64,000 nucleotides of DNA from Pseudomonas fluorescens. Its GTDB lineage: Bacteria > Pseudomonadota > Gammaproteobacteria > Pseudomonadales > Pseudomonadaceae. Position 1 is the first letter of the stretch. Each line of letters opens with the position of its first letter. The position numbers and the translations under genes were made by a program. Below, piece by piece: positions 31,801 through 40,636 of the stretch. The DNA lies in contig NZ_CABVHK010000003.1 in the NCBI RefSeq assembly GCF_902497785.1, forward strand, positions 366,887 to 430,886. Reading direction: 5' to 3'. The notes beneath the pieces were generated by a model, which saw only the letters and a list, made by a program, of their open reading frames with translations, made no database searches and was not told the DNA's origin.

Positions 31801-32177
31801 CCGACAATAAAAAAACCGGCGTTGAAGTGCGCCGCCAAGTGATGGGCGACGCCTTCGTCGATCGTGCATTGGGCAATGCCACCGAATTCACCCAGCCGCT
31901 GCAGGACTTCGTCAATGAGCATGCGTGGGGCAGCGTGTGGAGTCGCGAAGGGTTACCACTGAAAACCCGCAGTTTGATCACCCTCGCTGCGCTGACCGCG
32001 CTGAAGTGCCCGCAGGAGTTGAAAGGTCACGTGCGCGGTGCGCTGAACAACGGCTGCACCGTGGAAGAGATCCGCGAGGCGTTGCTGCATTGCGCGGTGT
32101 ATGCCGGCGTGCCGGCGGCGATCGATGCATTTCGGGCGGCGCAGGAAGTGATTGATAGCTATCAGAAGCCTGAGTAA
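31797..32177 (+). CDS. Carboxymuconolactone decarboxylase-family protein (PcaC-like)
   Basis: A 126-residue protein starting MTDNKKTGVEVRRQVMGDAF. It matches the CMD fold, with HAWGSVWSREGLPLKTRSL closely like PcaC, which decarboxylates 4-carboxymuconolactone in protocatechuate degradation. The conserved catalytic region with LLHCAVYAGVPAA is present; the Cys-x-x-Cys pair of AhpD-type members is absent. No other pca gene is nearby, and it is translationally coupled to the exchanger-like gene, so its substrate here is unknown. Confidence 0.8.
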   Translation: MTDNKKTGVEVRRQVMGDAFVDRALGNATEFTQPLQDFVNEHAWGSVWSREGLPLKTRSLITLAALTALKCPQELKGHVRGALNNGCTVEEIREALLHCAVYAGVPAAIDAFRAAQEVIDSYQKPE

Positions 32178-32189
32178 TTTCGTCAAATC

Positions 32190-32367
32190 GAAAAGATCGC
32201 AGCTTTTGTAGGAGCTGCCGAAGGCTCGGGCCGCGTTCGGACGATCTTTTGATTTTCGGCGCGCTCGAAGGTGGCAAAAGATCAAAAGATCGCAGCCTTC
32301 GGCAGCTCCTACATGGGAACGCGTTTTCCTGTAGGAGCTGCCGAAGGCTGCGATCTTTTGATCTTTA
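32190..32367. repeat. Cluster of GTAGGAGCTGCCGAAGG repeat arms
   Basis: Three to four arms of the GTAGGAGCTGCCGAAGGCTGCGATCTTTT family fill the convergent gap between the CMD gene and the AEC carrier: a partial reverse arm (32190-32207), a forward arm at 32208, a reverse arm ending 32312 and a forward arm at 32331. The forward arm at 32208 carries the insert CGGGCCGCGTTCGGAC between GGCT and GATCTTTT, the same variant as at 45914. Confidence 0.9.
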
Positions 32368-33306
32368 GATCCACCCACCCCACTGCAACAAAAAGATCCC
32401 GACGTTGGTGGTGATCGCCGCCATCAACGTGGTGATCACAATGATCGCCGCCGCCAGTTCATGGTTACCATTGGCCTGACGCGCCATGACAAAACTGGCC
32501 GCCGCCGTCGGGCTGCCGAAGTACAGAAACAGAATCCCCAACTCCGCCCCGCGAAAACCCCAGAGCCACGCCCCCAGCGTCGCCAGCACCGGCAGGCCGA
32601 TCATCTTCACCAGGCTGGAACTCAGCGCCATCGAGCCGCTTTTGCGCATCGCCGCCAGCGACAGCGTGCCGCCAATGCAGATCAGCGCCAGGGGCAACGT
32701 GGTTTGCGCCAGGTACTGCCCCGACGTCTCCAGCCACCCCGGCAAGCCGATCTTGAAATACGCAAACGGCGCCGCCGCAAACACGCTGATGATCAGCGGG
32801 TTGATCATCACGCTTTTAAAGATGCTCCACGGGTCGGACTTGATCACCGGGCTGTAAACCGCCAGCACGATGGTCGACAGGGTGTTGTAGAACAGGATCA
32901 CCAGCGCCGCGAGAATCGCGCCAAGGGAAATACCGTAATCGCCATACATGCTCGCCGCCAGGGCGAGGCCAATCACGCCGTTGTTGCCGCGAAACGCGCC
33001 TTGGGTATAGATCCCCCGGTCTTCCCTTGGACACTTCCAGATCGCCCACCCCCAGGCGATGGCGAAACACACCAGCGTGGCAATCGAGAAATAGATCAGC
33101 AGCGCCGGTTGCAACGCAGCGTGCAGGTCGGCATGCAGGATGCCCAGAAACAGCAACGCCGGCATGGTGACGTTGAACACCAGTGCCGACGCAGTGTGGA
33201 TGAAGTTGTCGTTGATCCAGTCGATGCGCTTGAGCAGCACCCCCAGAAACAGCATGGCAAACACCGGCGCGGTGATGTTCAGGGTTTCGAGGAAGATAGC
33301 CAGCAT
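32365..33306 (-). CDS. AEC-family (auxin efflux carrier-like) transporter
   Basis: A 313-residue membrane protein with about ten hydrophobic segments, starting MLAIFLETLNITAPVFAMLFLG. The family pattern NVTMPALLFLGIL in the first half and the region GLPVLATLGAWLWGF in the second half support AEC. These carriers export or import small carboxylates or unknown solutes; the substrate cannot be told. The frame extends to 33591 over a repeat, but the ATG at 33306 with AAGGTAA upstream is the start. Flanked on both sides by the same repeat family. Confidence 0.85.
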   Translation of the reverse strand: MLAIFLETLNITAPVFAMLFLGVLLKRIDWINDNFIHTASALVFNVTMPALLFLGILHADLHAALQPALLIYFSIATLVCFAIAWGWAIWKCPREDRGIYTQGAFRGNNGVIGLALAASMYGDYGISLGAILAALVILFYNTLSTIVLAVYSPVIKSDPWSIFKSVMINPLIISVFAAAPFAYFKIGLPGWLETSGQYLAQTTLPLALICIGGTLSLAAMRKSGSMALSSSLVKMIGLPVLATLGAWLWGFRGAELGILFLYFGSPTAAASFVMARQANGNHELAAAIIVITTLMAAITTNVGIFLLQWGGWI

Positions 33307-33368
33307 GCCGGGAGTTACCTTGGTGGGCGTCGTTAGGGGGCTAATGATAAGCCACCCAAGCCGCTTTA

Positions 33369-33449
33369 AGATCAAAAGATCGCAGCCTTCGGCAGCTCCT
33401 ACAGGGGAACGCGTACTCTGTAGGAGCTGCCGAAGGCTGCGATCTTTTA
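33369..33449. repeat. GTAGGAGCTGCCGAAGG repeat pair, inverted order
   Basis: Here the reverse arm (AAAAGATCGCAGCCTTCGGC...CTCCTAC) comes first and the forward arm second, with the GTAGGAG ends facing each other around a short centre. Located between the AEC gene and the garD stop codon. The GCGT(A)CTCTGTAGG/ GCGTTTTCCTGTAGG junction resembles that at 32313-32335. Confidence 0.9.
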
Positions 33450-33463
33450 CTGGCAGCCCGGTA

Positions 33464-35017
33464 TCAGGTAATCGGCGCCGGGTTGAACAGGGTGATGTCG
33501 TTATGCAGTTTGTGCTGCTCGGCCCACGTCTGTTTCTTGCCGCTGGCCACGTCCAGGTAGTAATGAAACAGTTCCCAACCCAGGTCTTCAATCGAAGCCC
33601 GCCCGGTCGCGATCCGTCCGGCGTCGATGTCGATCAGGTCCGGCCAGCGCTGCGCCAGTTCGGTCCGGGTCGACACTTTCACCACTGGCGCCATCGCCAA
33701 ACCATACGGCGTACCCCGCCCGGTGGTGAACACATGCAGGTTCATCCCGGCCGCCAACTGCAGCGTACCGCAGACAAAATCACTGGCCGGGGTCGCGCAG
33801 AAAATCAGGCCTTTGCGCTTGAACCGCTCGCCAGGGCCGAGCACGCCGTTGATCGCACTGCTGCCGGATTTGACGATCGACCCAAGGGATTTCTCGACAA
33901 TGTTCGACAACCCGCCCTTCTTGTTGCCCGGCGTGGTGTTGGCGCTGCGATCTGCTTCGCCCTTGGCCAGGTAACGGTCGTACCAGTCCATCTCCCGCAC
34001 CAGCTCCTGAGCGACTTCCTCGGTTTCGGCACGAGAAGTCAGCAGGTAAATCGCGTCGCGCACTTCAGTGACTTCGGAAAACATCACCGTCGCGCCGGCA
34101 CGCAGCAACAGGTCGGAGGCGTAACCGAGCGCCGGGTTGGCGGTGATGCCGGAGAACGCGTCACTGCCGCCGCACTGCATGCCCAGAATCAGCTCGGACG
34201 CCGGCACGGTTTCCCGACGGCGTTGATCGAGCTTCTTCAAACGGCTTTCCGCCAGCGCCATGATCTGCTCGATCATCTCGGTGAAGCCGTGACTGGAGTC
34301 CTGCAAGCGGTACAACCACGGATCGCTCAAATCCACCGAGCTGTCGCCCTCGTGCATCACCTGCCCGGCCTGCAATTTCTCGCAGCCCAGGCTGATCACC
34401 AGCGCTTCGCCACCCAGGTTCGGGTTGCGCGCGAGGTTGCGTACGGTACGGATCGGGATGTACGCGTCAGTCGCGGTGATTGCCACGCCGCAGCCGTAGC
34501 TGTGGGTCAGCGCGACCACGTCATCAACGTGCGGGTACTTGGGCAGCAACTCGTCCTTGATGCGCTTGACCGCATGATCCAGCACGCCGGTGACGCACTG
34601 CACCGTGGTGGTAATCCCGAGAATGTTGCGCGTGCCGACGGTGCCGTCGGCATTGCGATAACCCTCGAACGTGAAGCCTTCCAGCGGTGCCTGCGCGGCC
34701 GGCACTTCGGTGGACAGCGGCAAGCTGTCCAGTGGCGGCGCGGTGGGCATGCGCAGTTGATCTTCGTTGACCCAACTGCCGCGCGGGATCGGCTGCAACG
34801 CGTAGCCAATGGTCTGGCCGTAACGAATCACCTGGCCGCCCTCGGGAATGTCTTCCAGGGTGACCTTGTGGCTCTGCGGCACGAAGTCCAGGGTCACCAG
34901 ACCGTCCGCAAATTCGGTGCCGGCGGGCACGCCCTGGTCGTTGACCACAACCACTACGTTGTCCCGCTCGTGCAGGCGGATGTAGCGCGGCGAGTCGGAA
35001 TGTTCAATCAACTGCAT
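33464..35017 (-). CDS. garD: Galactarate dehydratase
   Basis: A 517-residue UxaA/GarD-family dehydratase. The N-terminal SAF-like domain (about 1-95) is followed by the large catalytic domain with [18 protein letters not shown] near 195 and [19 protein letters not shown] near 350. It converts D-galactarate (mucate) to 5-keto-4-deoxy-D-glucarate, the substrate of KdgD encoded upstream. It is 11 bases after the MFS gene and the last gene in the pathway cluster. UxaA (altronate dehydratase) is a relative, but the length and context favour GarD. Confidence 0.93.
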   Translation of the reverse strand: MQLIEHSDSPRYIRLHERDNVVVVVNDQGVPAGTEFADGLVTLDFVPQSHKVTLEDIPEGGQVIRYGQTIGYALQPIPRGSWVNEDQLRMPTAPPLDSLPLSTEVPAAQAPLEGFTFEGYRNADGTVGTRNILGITTTVQCVTGVLDHAVKRIKDELLPKYPHVDDVVALTHSYGCGVAITATDAYIPIRTVRNLARNPNLGGEALVISLGCEKLQAGQVMHEGDSSVDLSDPWLYRLQDSSHGFTEMIEQIMALAESRLKKLDQRRRETVPASELILGMQCGGSDAFSGITANPALGYASDLLLRAGATVMFSEVTEVRDAIYLLTSRAETEEVAQELVREMDWYDRYLAKGEADRSANTTPGNKKGGLSNIVEKSLGSIVKSGSSAINGVLGPGERFKRKGLIFCATPASDFVCGTLQLAAGMNLHVFTTGRGTPYGLAMAPVVKVSTRTELAQRWPDLIDIDAGRIATGRASIEDLGWELFHYYLDVASGKKQTWAEQHKLHNDITLFNPAPIT

Positions 35018-35028
35018 GACACCACTCC

Positions 35029-36399
35029 TCAGGAATGCGCTTGCGACAATTTATTGTGTGTTTCAGGACCGCTGACCGGTGGCTCTTTGAGCACCACACG
35101 CTTGATCGGACCGACGATCACCAGGTAGCTGAACACTGCCACCAGTGCGTTGCAACCGACAAACACCAGCGCCCATTTGAACGAACCGGTGGAGCTGATG
35201 ATGTAGCCAATCACGATCGGGGTGGTGATCGAAGCGATGTTGCCGAAGGTATTGAACAGGCCACCGCTGAGACCGGCGATCTGCTTCGGCGAGGTGTCGG
35301 ACACCACGGCCCAACCCAGCGCACCCACGCCTTTGCCGAAGAATGCGAGGGCCATGAAGCCGACCACCATCCATTCAACGTCCACATAGTTGCAGGCGAC
35401 GATGCTGCTGGAAACCAACAGACCGGCAATGATCGGCGCCTTGCGGGCGAAGGTCAGCGAGTGGCCCTTGCGCAACAGGTAGTCGGAAATCACCCCGCCA
35501 AGCACACCACCGATGAAACCGCAGATGGCCGGCAACGAGGCGATGAAACCGGCCTTGAGGATGGTCATGCCGCGTTCCTGCACCAGGTACACCGGAAACC
35601 AGGTCAGGAAGAAGTAGGTGATGCCGTTGATGCAATATTGGCCCAGGTAAACGCCGAGCATCATGCGATTGGTCAGCAACTGGCGGATGTAGTCCCACTT
35701 CGGACCATCGACCTTCTTGCCTTTGCCTTTGTCCTGGTCCATATCGACCATGCCGCCGTTGTCGGCGATGTGCTTGAACTCGGCGTCGTTGATCATCGGG
35801 TGCTGGCGTGGGCTGTAGATCACCTTGAGCCAGATGCCCGAGAAGATGATGCCGATCACGCCCATGACGATAAACACGTGCTGCCAGCCGTAGCTGTAGA
35901 CGATCCAGCCCATCAGCGGTGCGAACAACACAGTGGCAAAGTATTGCGCCGAGTTGAAGATCGCCGACGCGGTGCCGCGTTCCGCCGTCGGAAACCAGGC
36001 CGCCACAATGCGTGCGTTGCCGGGGAAGGATGGCGCTTCGGCCAGGCCCACGAGGAAGCGCAACATGAACAGCGCAACCACCGCCGTGGACATGCCGAAC
36101 TCGCCGACATAGCCCTGCAGTACGGTGAACAGCGACCAGGTAAAAATGCTTAGTGCGTAGATTTTTTTCGAACCGAAACGGTCCAGCAGCCAGCCGCCGG
36201 GAATTTGCCCGGCGACGTAGGCCCAACCGAATGCAGAGAAGATATAGCCGAGGGTGACCGCGTCGATGCCGAGGTCTTTTTGCAGGCTGGAGCCAGCGAT
36301 TGCGATGGTCGCCCGGTCGGCGTAGTTGATCGTGGTCACCAGAAAAAGCATGAGCAGGATCAAATAGCGGACGTGAGTCGGCTTTTGAGTCGATTGCAT
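35029..36399 (-). CDS. MFS transporter for galactarate/glucarate (GudP/GarP type)
   Basis: A 456-residue major-facilitator protein of the anion:cation symporter (ACS) family with 12 membrane segments. The signature [17 protein letters not shown] after segment 2 and the N-terminal [20 protein letters not shown] are typical of GudP/GarP/ExuT. It likely brings D-galactarate and perhaps D-glucarate into the cell for garD. Next to garD on the same strand; a palindromic repeat separates it from the upstream dehydrogenase. Confidence 0.9.
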   Translation of the reverse strand: MQSTQKPTHVRYLILLMLFLVTTINYADRATIAIAGSSLQKDLGIDAVTLGYIFSAFGWAYVAGQIPGGWLLDRFGSKKIYALSIFTWSLFTVLQGYVGEFGMSTAVVALFMLRFLVGLAEAPSFPGNARIVAAWFPTAERGTASAIFNSAQYFATVLFAPLMGWIVYSYGWQHVFIVMGVIGIIFSGIWLKVIYSPRQHPMINDAEFKHIADNGGMVDMDQDKGKGKKVDGPKWDYIRQLLTNRMMLGVYLGQYCINGITYFFLTWFPVYLVQERGMTILKAGFIASLPAICGFIGGVLGGVISDYLLRKGHSLTFARKAPIIAGLLVSSSIVACNYVDVEWMVVGFMALAFFGKGVGALGWAVVSDTSPKQIAGLSGGLFNTFGNIASITTPIVIGYIISSTGSFKWALVFVGCNALVAVFSYLVIVGPIKRVVLKEPPVSGPETHNKLSQAHS

Positions 36400-36454
36400 G
36401 TAGATGTACTCCCACTGATTATTTTTATGCGGGGTGAATCTTTGGTTACCACCG

Positions 36455-36540
36455 GTAGGAGCTGCCGAGTGAAACGAGGCTGCGATCCTTTGATCTTTAA
36501 CCGCAAAGATCGCAGCCTCGTTTCACTCGACAGCTCCTAC
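36455..36540. repeat. Long-stem variant of the GTAGGAGCTGCCG repeat
   Basis: Arms GTAGGAGCTG(CCGA)GTGAAACGAGGCTGCGATC and the complement, around TTAACCGC. The extra block GAGTGAAACGAG appears in one arm and its exact complement CTCGTTTCACTC in the other, so the palindrome was kept when the sequence changed. Between the MFS gene and the semialdehyde dehydrogenase. Confidence 0.9.
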
Positions 36541-36596
36541 CGGGAGTTGCGGTGCAGGCGATACCGAAGCGACGCCCGACACCGCGGTGCAGCGGG

Positions 36597-38042
36597 TTAC
36601 GATCCGATGTAGGAGGTTTTTACGACCGTGTAGAACTCTTGCGCGTAGCGACCTTGCTCGCGCGATCCATAGGAGGAACCTTTACGCCCACCGAATGGCA
36701 CGTGGTAATCCACGCCCGCCGTTGGCAGGTTGACCATCACCATCCCGGCCTGGGAATGGCGCTTGAAGTGGTTGGCGTACTTCAGCGACGTAGTTGCGAT
36801 GCCAGCCGACAGACCGAACTCGGTGTCGTTGGCCATGGCCAGCGCGGCGTCGTAATCGGCCACGCGAACCACGTTGGCCACCGGGCCAAAGATCTCTTCG
36901 CGGCTGATGCGCATCTCGGCTTCACTGTCGGCAAACAGGGTTGGCGCGAGGTAGTAGCCTTCGGTATCACAGGTCACCAGACCGCCGCCACTGACCAGAC
37001 GTGCACCTTCGGACTGGCCGATGTCGATGTACTTCATGTCCTGATCCAGCTGCGCCTGCGAAACCACCGGACCGATGTCGGTGCCGGTTTTCAGCGCATG
37101 GCCGACTCTGATCGACTTCATGCGCTCGGCCATGGCTTCGACGAACTTATCGTGGATGCCGGCGGTGACGATGAAGCGGCTCGAAGCGGTGCAACGCTGA
37201 CCGGTGGAGTAGAACGCGCTCTGTACCGACAGCTCGACCGCTTGTTTCAGGTCGGCGTCGTCGAGAATGATCTGCGGGTTCTTGCCGCCCATTTCCAGCT
37301 GAACCTTGGCCTGACGCGACACGCAGCTGACGGCGATCTGACGACCGACACCGACGGAACCAGTGAAGCTGATGCCATCGACTTTCGGGCTCTGCACCAA
37401 CGCATCACCTACCACTCGACCGCTGCCCATGACCAGGTTGAACACGCCCGCCGGGAAGCCCGCACGGGAGATGATTTCAGCCAGCGCCCAGGCGCATCCC
37501 GGAACCAGGTCCGCCGGTTTCAGCACGACGCAGTTGCCGTAGGCCAGGGCCGGGGCGATTTTCCATGCCGGGATCGCAATCGGGAAGTTCCACGGGGTAA
37601 TCAGACCGACCACGCCCAGCGCTTCGCGAGTGACCTCGACGTTGACGCCCGGACGCACCGACGGCAGGTAGTCACCGGACAGGCGCAGGGTTTCACCGGC
37701 GAAGAACTTGAAGATGTTGCCGGCGCGGGTCACTTCGCCGATGGCTTCAGGCAGGGTCTTGCCTTCTTCGCGGGCGAGCAAGGTGCCGAGCTCTTCACGA
37801 CGGGCGAGGATTTCAGTACCGACTTTATCCAGCGAATCGTGACGGGCCTGAATGCCCGACGTGGACCAGGCCGGGAACGCGGCGCGAGCGGCGTCGATGG
37901 CGGCGTGGACCTGAGCCAGATCAGCCTTGGCGTAGTTGCCGATGGTATCGGTCAATTCGGACGGGTTGATGTTGGCGCAGTAATCGCTGCCCGCTACCCA
38001 TTCACCGTTGATGTAGTTATCGAAACGCTTTGCATCTGCCAC
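36597..38042 (-). CDS. Alpha-ketoglutaric semialdehyde dehydrogenase
   Basis: A 481-residue aldehyde dehydrogenase with catalytic Cys284 (STGQRCTASSRF) and general base Glu250 (VQLEMGGKNP). The NAD(P) region has TGSVGVGRQIA near 228. It oxidises 2-oxoglutarate semialdehyde, the KdgD product, to 2-oxoglutarate, feeding the TCA cycle. Downstream of kdgD, with a terminator-like hairpin between. Substrate is inferred from the neighbours; the enzyme family is certain. Confidence 0.92.
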   Translation of the reverse strand: MADAKRFDNYINGEWVAGSDYCANINPSELTDTIGNYAKADLAQVHAAIDAARAAFPAWSTSGIQARHDSLDKVGTEILARREELGTLLAREEGKTLPEAIGEVTRAGNIFKFFAGETLRLSGDYLPSVRPGVNVEVTREALGVVGLITPWNFPIAIPAWKIAPALAYGNCVVLKPADLVPGCAWALAEIISRAGFPAGVFNLVMGSGRVVGDALVQSPKVDGISFTGSVGVGRQIAVSCVSRQAKVQLEMGGKNPQIILDDADLKQAVELSVQSAFYSTGQRCTASSRFIVTAGIHDKFVEAMAERMKSIRVGHALKTGTDIGPVVSQAQLDQDMKYIDIGQSEGARLVSGGGLVTCDTEGYYLAPTLFADSEAEMRISREEIFGPVANVVRVADYDAALAMANDTEFGLSAGIATTSLKYANHFKRHSQAGMVMVNLPTAGVDYHVPFGGRKGSSYGSREQGRYAQEFYTVVKTSYIGS

Positions 38043-38059
38043 TTGAATGTCTCCTACGC

Positions 38060-38092
38060 AAAAGGCCGCTGATTGCTCAGCGGCCTTGTTTA
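38060..38092 (-). terminator. Hairpin with short T run between kdgD and the dehydrogenase
   Basis: On the minus strand GGCCGCTGA, loop GCAA, TCAGCGGCC, then TTTTGC. It looks like an intrinsic terminator with a short T tract. Because the dehydrogenase gene follows within 20 bases, it may attenuate rather than end transcription. Confidence 0.65.
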
Positions 38093-38101
38093 ATCGGGTT
38101 G

Positions 38102-39013
38102 TTACTGCGCACCTTGCTTGTCGATCAGCGCGGCCAGAGCTTCGTACTCTTCTGGCAGCAGATCGGTCAACGGCGCACGCACTGGACCTGCGTCATAGCC
38201 GGCAATTTTTGCCCCGGCCTTGACGATGCTCACCGCGTAACCGGATTTGCGGTTACGGATGTCGAGGTACGGCAGGAAGAAGTCGTCGATGATCTTGCCG
38301 ACGGTGTCGTGATCTTCGCGAGCGATGGCGTGGTAGAAATCCATCGCGGTTTTCGGGATGAAGTTGAACACCGCCGAGGAGTAAACCGGTACGCCCAGTG
38401 CCTTATAAGCAGCGGCGTAGACTTCGGCGGTCGGCAAACCACCCAGGTAGCTGAAGCGATCGCCGAGGCGACGACGAATCGACACCATCAACTCGATATC
38501 GCCCAAGCCATCCTTGTAGCCGATCAGGTTCGGGCAGCGCTCGGCCAGGCGTTCCAGCAACGGAGCGGTCAGGCGGCAGACGTTGCGGTTGTAAACCACC
38601 ACGCCGATTTTCACCGATTTGCACACGGCTTCAACGTGGGCGGCAACGCCGTCCTGGCTGGCTTCGGTCAGGTAGTGCGGCAGCAGCAACAGGCCCTTGG
38701 CGCCCAGACGCTCGGCTTCCTGAGCGTATTCGATGGCTTGACGCGTGGAACCGCCGACACCGGCCAGGATCGGCACGCTGGTTTCGCAAGTGTCGACGGC
38801 GGTCTTGATGATTTCCGAATATTCGCTGGCCGCCAGAGAGAAAAACTCACCGGTGCCGCCTGCGGCAAACAGAGCCGAGGCGCCGTATGGGGCCAGCCAT
38901 TCGAGACGCTTGATGTAGCCCGCGCGATGGAAGTCGCCCTGGGCATCGAAATCGGTAACCGGGAAAGACAGCAGACCGGAAGAGAGGATGGACTTCAGTT
39001 CTTGTGGATTCAT
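38102..39013 (-). CDS. kdgD: 5-dehydro-4-deoxyglucarate dehydratase
   Basis: A 303-residue DapA-superfamily aldolase-fold enzyme. The Schiff-base lysine is Lys167 in [10 protein letters not shown], and the partner tyrosine is Tyr141 in VVVYNRNV. It dehydrates and decarboxylates 5-keto-4-deoxy-D-glucarate to 2-oxoglutarate semialdehyde. First gene of the minus-strand galactarate cluster, directly behind a promoter with an overlapping palindromic operator. Confidence 0.94.
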   Translation of the reverse strand: MNPQELKSILSSGLLSFPVTDFDAQGDFHRAGYIKRLEWLAPYGASALFAAGGTGEFFSLAASEYSEIIKTAVDTCETSVPILAGVGGSTRQAIEYAQEAERLGAKGLLLLPHYLTEASQDGVAAHVEAVCKSVKIGVVVYNRNVCRLTAPLLERLAERCPNLIGYKDGLGDIELMVSIRRRLGDRFSYLGGLPTAEVYAAAYKALGVPVYSSAVFNFIPKTAMDFYHAIAREDHDTVGKIIDDFFLPYLDIRNRKSGYAVSIVKAGAKIAGYDAGPVRAPLTDLLPEEYEALAALIDKQGAQ

Positions 39014-39080
39014 TATTGAAACACCCTGGGTAGCTACGTTTTTGTGTGTGTATGAGGGAAAACCATTCAGCCGCGCTGAA

Positions 39081-39118
39081 GTTGTAGGTCATCGTACAAC
39101 TTAAAATACAACCGTCAA
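39081..39118 (-). promoter_or_regulatory. kdgD promoter with overlapping palindromic operator
   Basis: On the minus strand TTGACG (39118-39113), a 16-base spacer and TACGAT (39096-39091) form a plausible sigma-70 promoter 78 bases before kdgD. The palindrome GTTGTA..TACAAC (39081-39100) covers the -10 box and has the TTGTAC core typical of FadR-type GntR regulators. A matching half (GTTGTACGATCACC) lies before the GntR gene at 40589. The remainder of 39119-39347 shows nothing further. Confidence 0.6.
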
Positions 39119-39347
39119 CTGCATTTCATCGTCATGCCCGATTTTTGTATCAAAGGACGTCGCGCGCAGGTCGCGTTAAATGACCGGAGAGTGCGCTTCC
39201 ACACGCATCGCTGCCCATTTCAACGGGTCAGCACCCGGATTGGAAATGTCTGGAAAAAATCGCGACCGGCACACCATCAATCCGTCGCCTACAGTTTTTT
39301 TCGTGCCACGAATGGATCGTGGCGGACTTTGCACGGAGCGCTCCCAG

Positions 39348-39725
39348 ATGAATTTCTCTTCACCGATACTTCCTCAGTTCCCACCCCTCAACACCGACCA
39401 GCCTGCGGTCATAGAGCTGTCAAAGCTAAGGGATTGTCTGATCGTGCGAGTGCCGGAACCCAACGACATTCCGCCGAACTGGGACGCGTACCCGATTTTT
39501 GGTGCGGACCCGGACGAGCCCGACTGGCGCGGAGTCGAGGAGCCCACCGGGTACTGGGACGATGCCATTGAAGACATGGTGAAACGGACAGGGATCGAAC
39601 TGAAAATCCCGAAAGCGGATCTGGAGCGGTACCAGGGTAGAAAGGTCGAATTGCGCTATAAGTTTGCAGATGAGTCGAGCCTGGAGCCGTGCTCGGAGCC
39701 GTTGCTGATCCTGATCGAACCTTGA
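39348..39725 (+). CDS. Hypothetical protein, acidic beta-rich single domain
   Basis: A 125-residue protein from MNFSSPILPQFPPLNTD; the frame opens at 39180, but the 5' part looks non-coding. The C-terminal half (KADLERYQGRKVELRYKFADESSLEPCSEPLLILIEP, in parts) resembles the tail of the repeated beta domains of large Pseudomonas surface proteins. There is no signal peptide or membrane segment. One Trp-rich stretch (PNWDAYPIFGADPDEPDWRGVEEPTGYWDD, in parts) is strongly acidic. It sits alone between the kdgD promoter and the GntR gene. Function unknown. Confidence 0.6.
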   Translation: MNFSSPILPQFPPLNTDQPAVIELSKLRDCLIVRVPEPNDIPPNWDAYPIFGADPDEPDWRGVEEPTGYWDDAIEDMVKRTGIELKIPKADLERYQGRKVELRYKFADESSLEPCSEPLLILIEP

Positions 39726-39740
39726 AGCCAGCCTTGATCG

Positions 39741-39777
39741 CTGGATCATTCCCCGCCACCGCGTGGGAATGATCCAG
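39741..39777. terminator. Perfect 13-base inverted repeat between convergent genes
   Basis: CTGGATCATTCCC and GGGAATGATCCAG around an 11-base loop, between the stop of the 39348 gene and the stop of the GntR gene. It probably terminates both, though no clear T run follows. Confidence 0.6.
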
Positions 39778-39786
39778 GTCAGGCGG

Positions 39787-40536
39787 TCAGCCCCGTTGCG
39801 CTTCCGCCTCTTCATGGGCATGGCGCAAGCGTTCACGGCTGTTCGTCAGGTGCAAGCGCATGGCCGCCCGTGCGGCATCGGAATCCTGGCGCGCAATGGC
39901 GTCGTAAATCTCTTCGTGCTCGCGGCTCAGGCGACCCATGTAATGCTGCTGGTCGTCATGGGCCAGGCGCGCCGAGTTCAGACGCGTGCGCGGAATGATG
40001 CTGGTGCCCAGGTGGGTCATGATGTCGGTGAAGTAGCGGTTGCCGGTCGACAGGGCGATCTGCAGGTGAAACTGAAAATCCGAGGCCACGGCATCACTGG
40101 CGTGGGCCGCGCTTTCATTGAGGGCGTCCAGTGCAGCGCGCATCAACGCCAGCTGCTCGGCGCTGCGACGTTGCGCGGCAAGGCCGGCGGACTCGACTTC
40201 CAGGCTGATGCGCAGCTCCAGAATCGCCAGCACATCACGCAGCGTGACCACGGTGGCCGGGTCGATGCGAAAACCGCTCGGGCTCGGTGTGTCGAGCACG
40301 AAGGTGCCGATGCCGTGACGGGTTTCCACCTGCCCGGCCGCCTGCAAACGGGAAATCGCTTCGCGCACCACCGTGCGGCTGACGCCATGGGCATCCATGA
40401 TCGCCGACTCGGTAGGCAATTTGTCGCCTCGTTTCAGATGACCGTCGCGGATCTGCTCGGACAGCACCGTCACCAATTCCTGAGCGAGGCTGCGGCGCTT
40501 GCGAGGGAGGCGTGGTGCGTCGATGAGGTTTTCCAT
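39787..40536 (-). CDS. FadR-type GntR transcriptional regulator
   Basis: A 249-residue regulator starting MENLIDAPRLPRKRRSLAQ. N-terminal winged helix-turn-helix (about 15-85) with LPTESAIMDAHGVSRTVVREAISRL (in parts); C-terminal FCD effector domain (about 105-235) with the metal-binding histidines in FQFHLQIA and HEEIYDAI. It probably represses the galactarate cluster and responds to a pathway sugar acid, judged by neighbourhood and the shared operator-like sequence. The ATG at 40536 was chosen over the longer frame to 40584. Confidence 0.88.
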   Translation of the reverse strand: MENLIDAPRLPRKRRSLAQELVTVLSEQIRDGHLKRGDKLPTESAIMDAHGVSRTVVREAISRLQAAGQVETRHGIGTFVLDTPSPSGFRIDPATVVTLRDVLAILELRISLEVESAGLAAQRRSAEQLALMRAALDALNESAAHASDAVASDFQFHLQIALSTGNRYFTDIMTHLGTSIIPRTRLNSARLAHDDQQHYMGRLSREHEEIYDAIARQDSDAARAAMRLHLTNSRERLRHAHEEAEAQRG

Positions 40537-40572
40537 GGTGAACGTCTGTCTCGAAAATTCGGCTGAAACCGC

Positions 40573-40602
40573 ATCATAGCTCAACGCGGTTGTACGATCA
40601 CC
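40573..40602 (-). promoter_or_regulatory. Possible autoregulated promoter of the GntR gene
   Basis: On the minus strand TATGAT (40578-40573) makes a good -10 box 37 bases before the start codon. The sequence GGTGATCGTACAAC (40602-40589), the complement of GTTGTACGATCACC, overlaps the spacer and -35 zone. It differs at one base from the kdgD operator arm (GTTGTACGATGACC). Confidence 0.45.
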
Positions 40603-40636
40603 CGCTGAACCGTCGGATGAAATGTCCTGAAACCCC

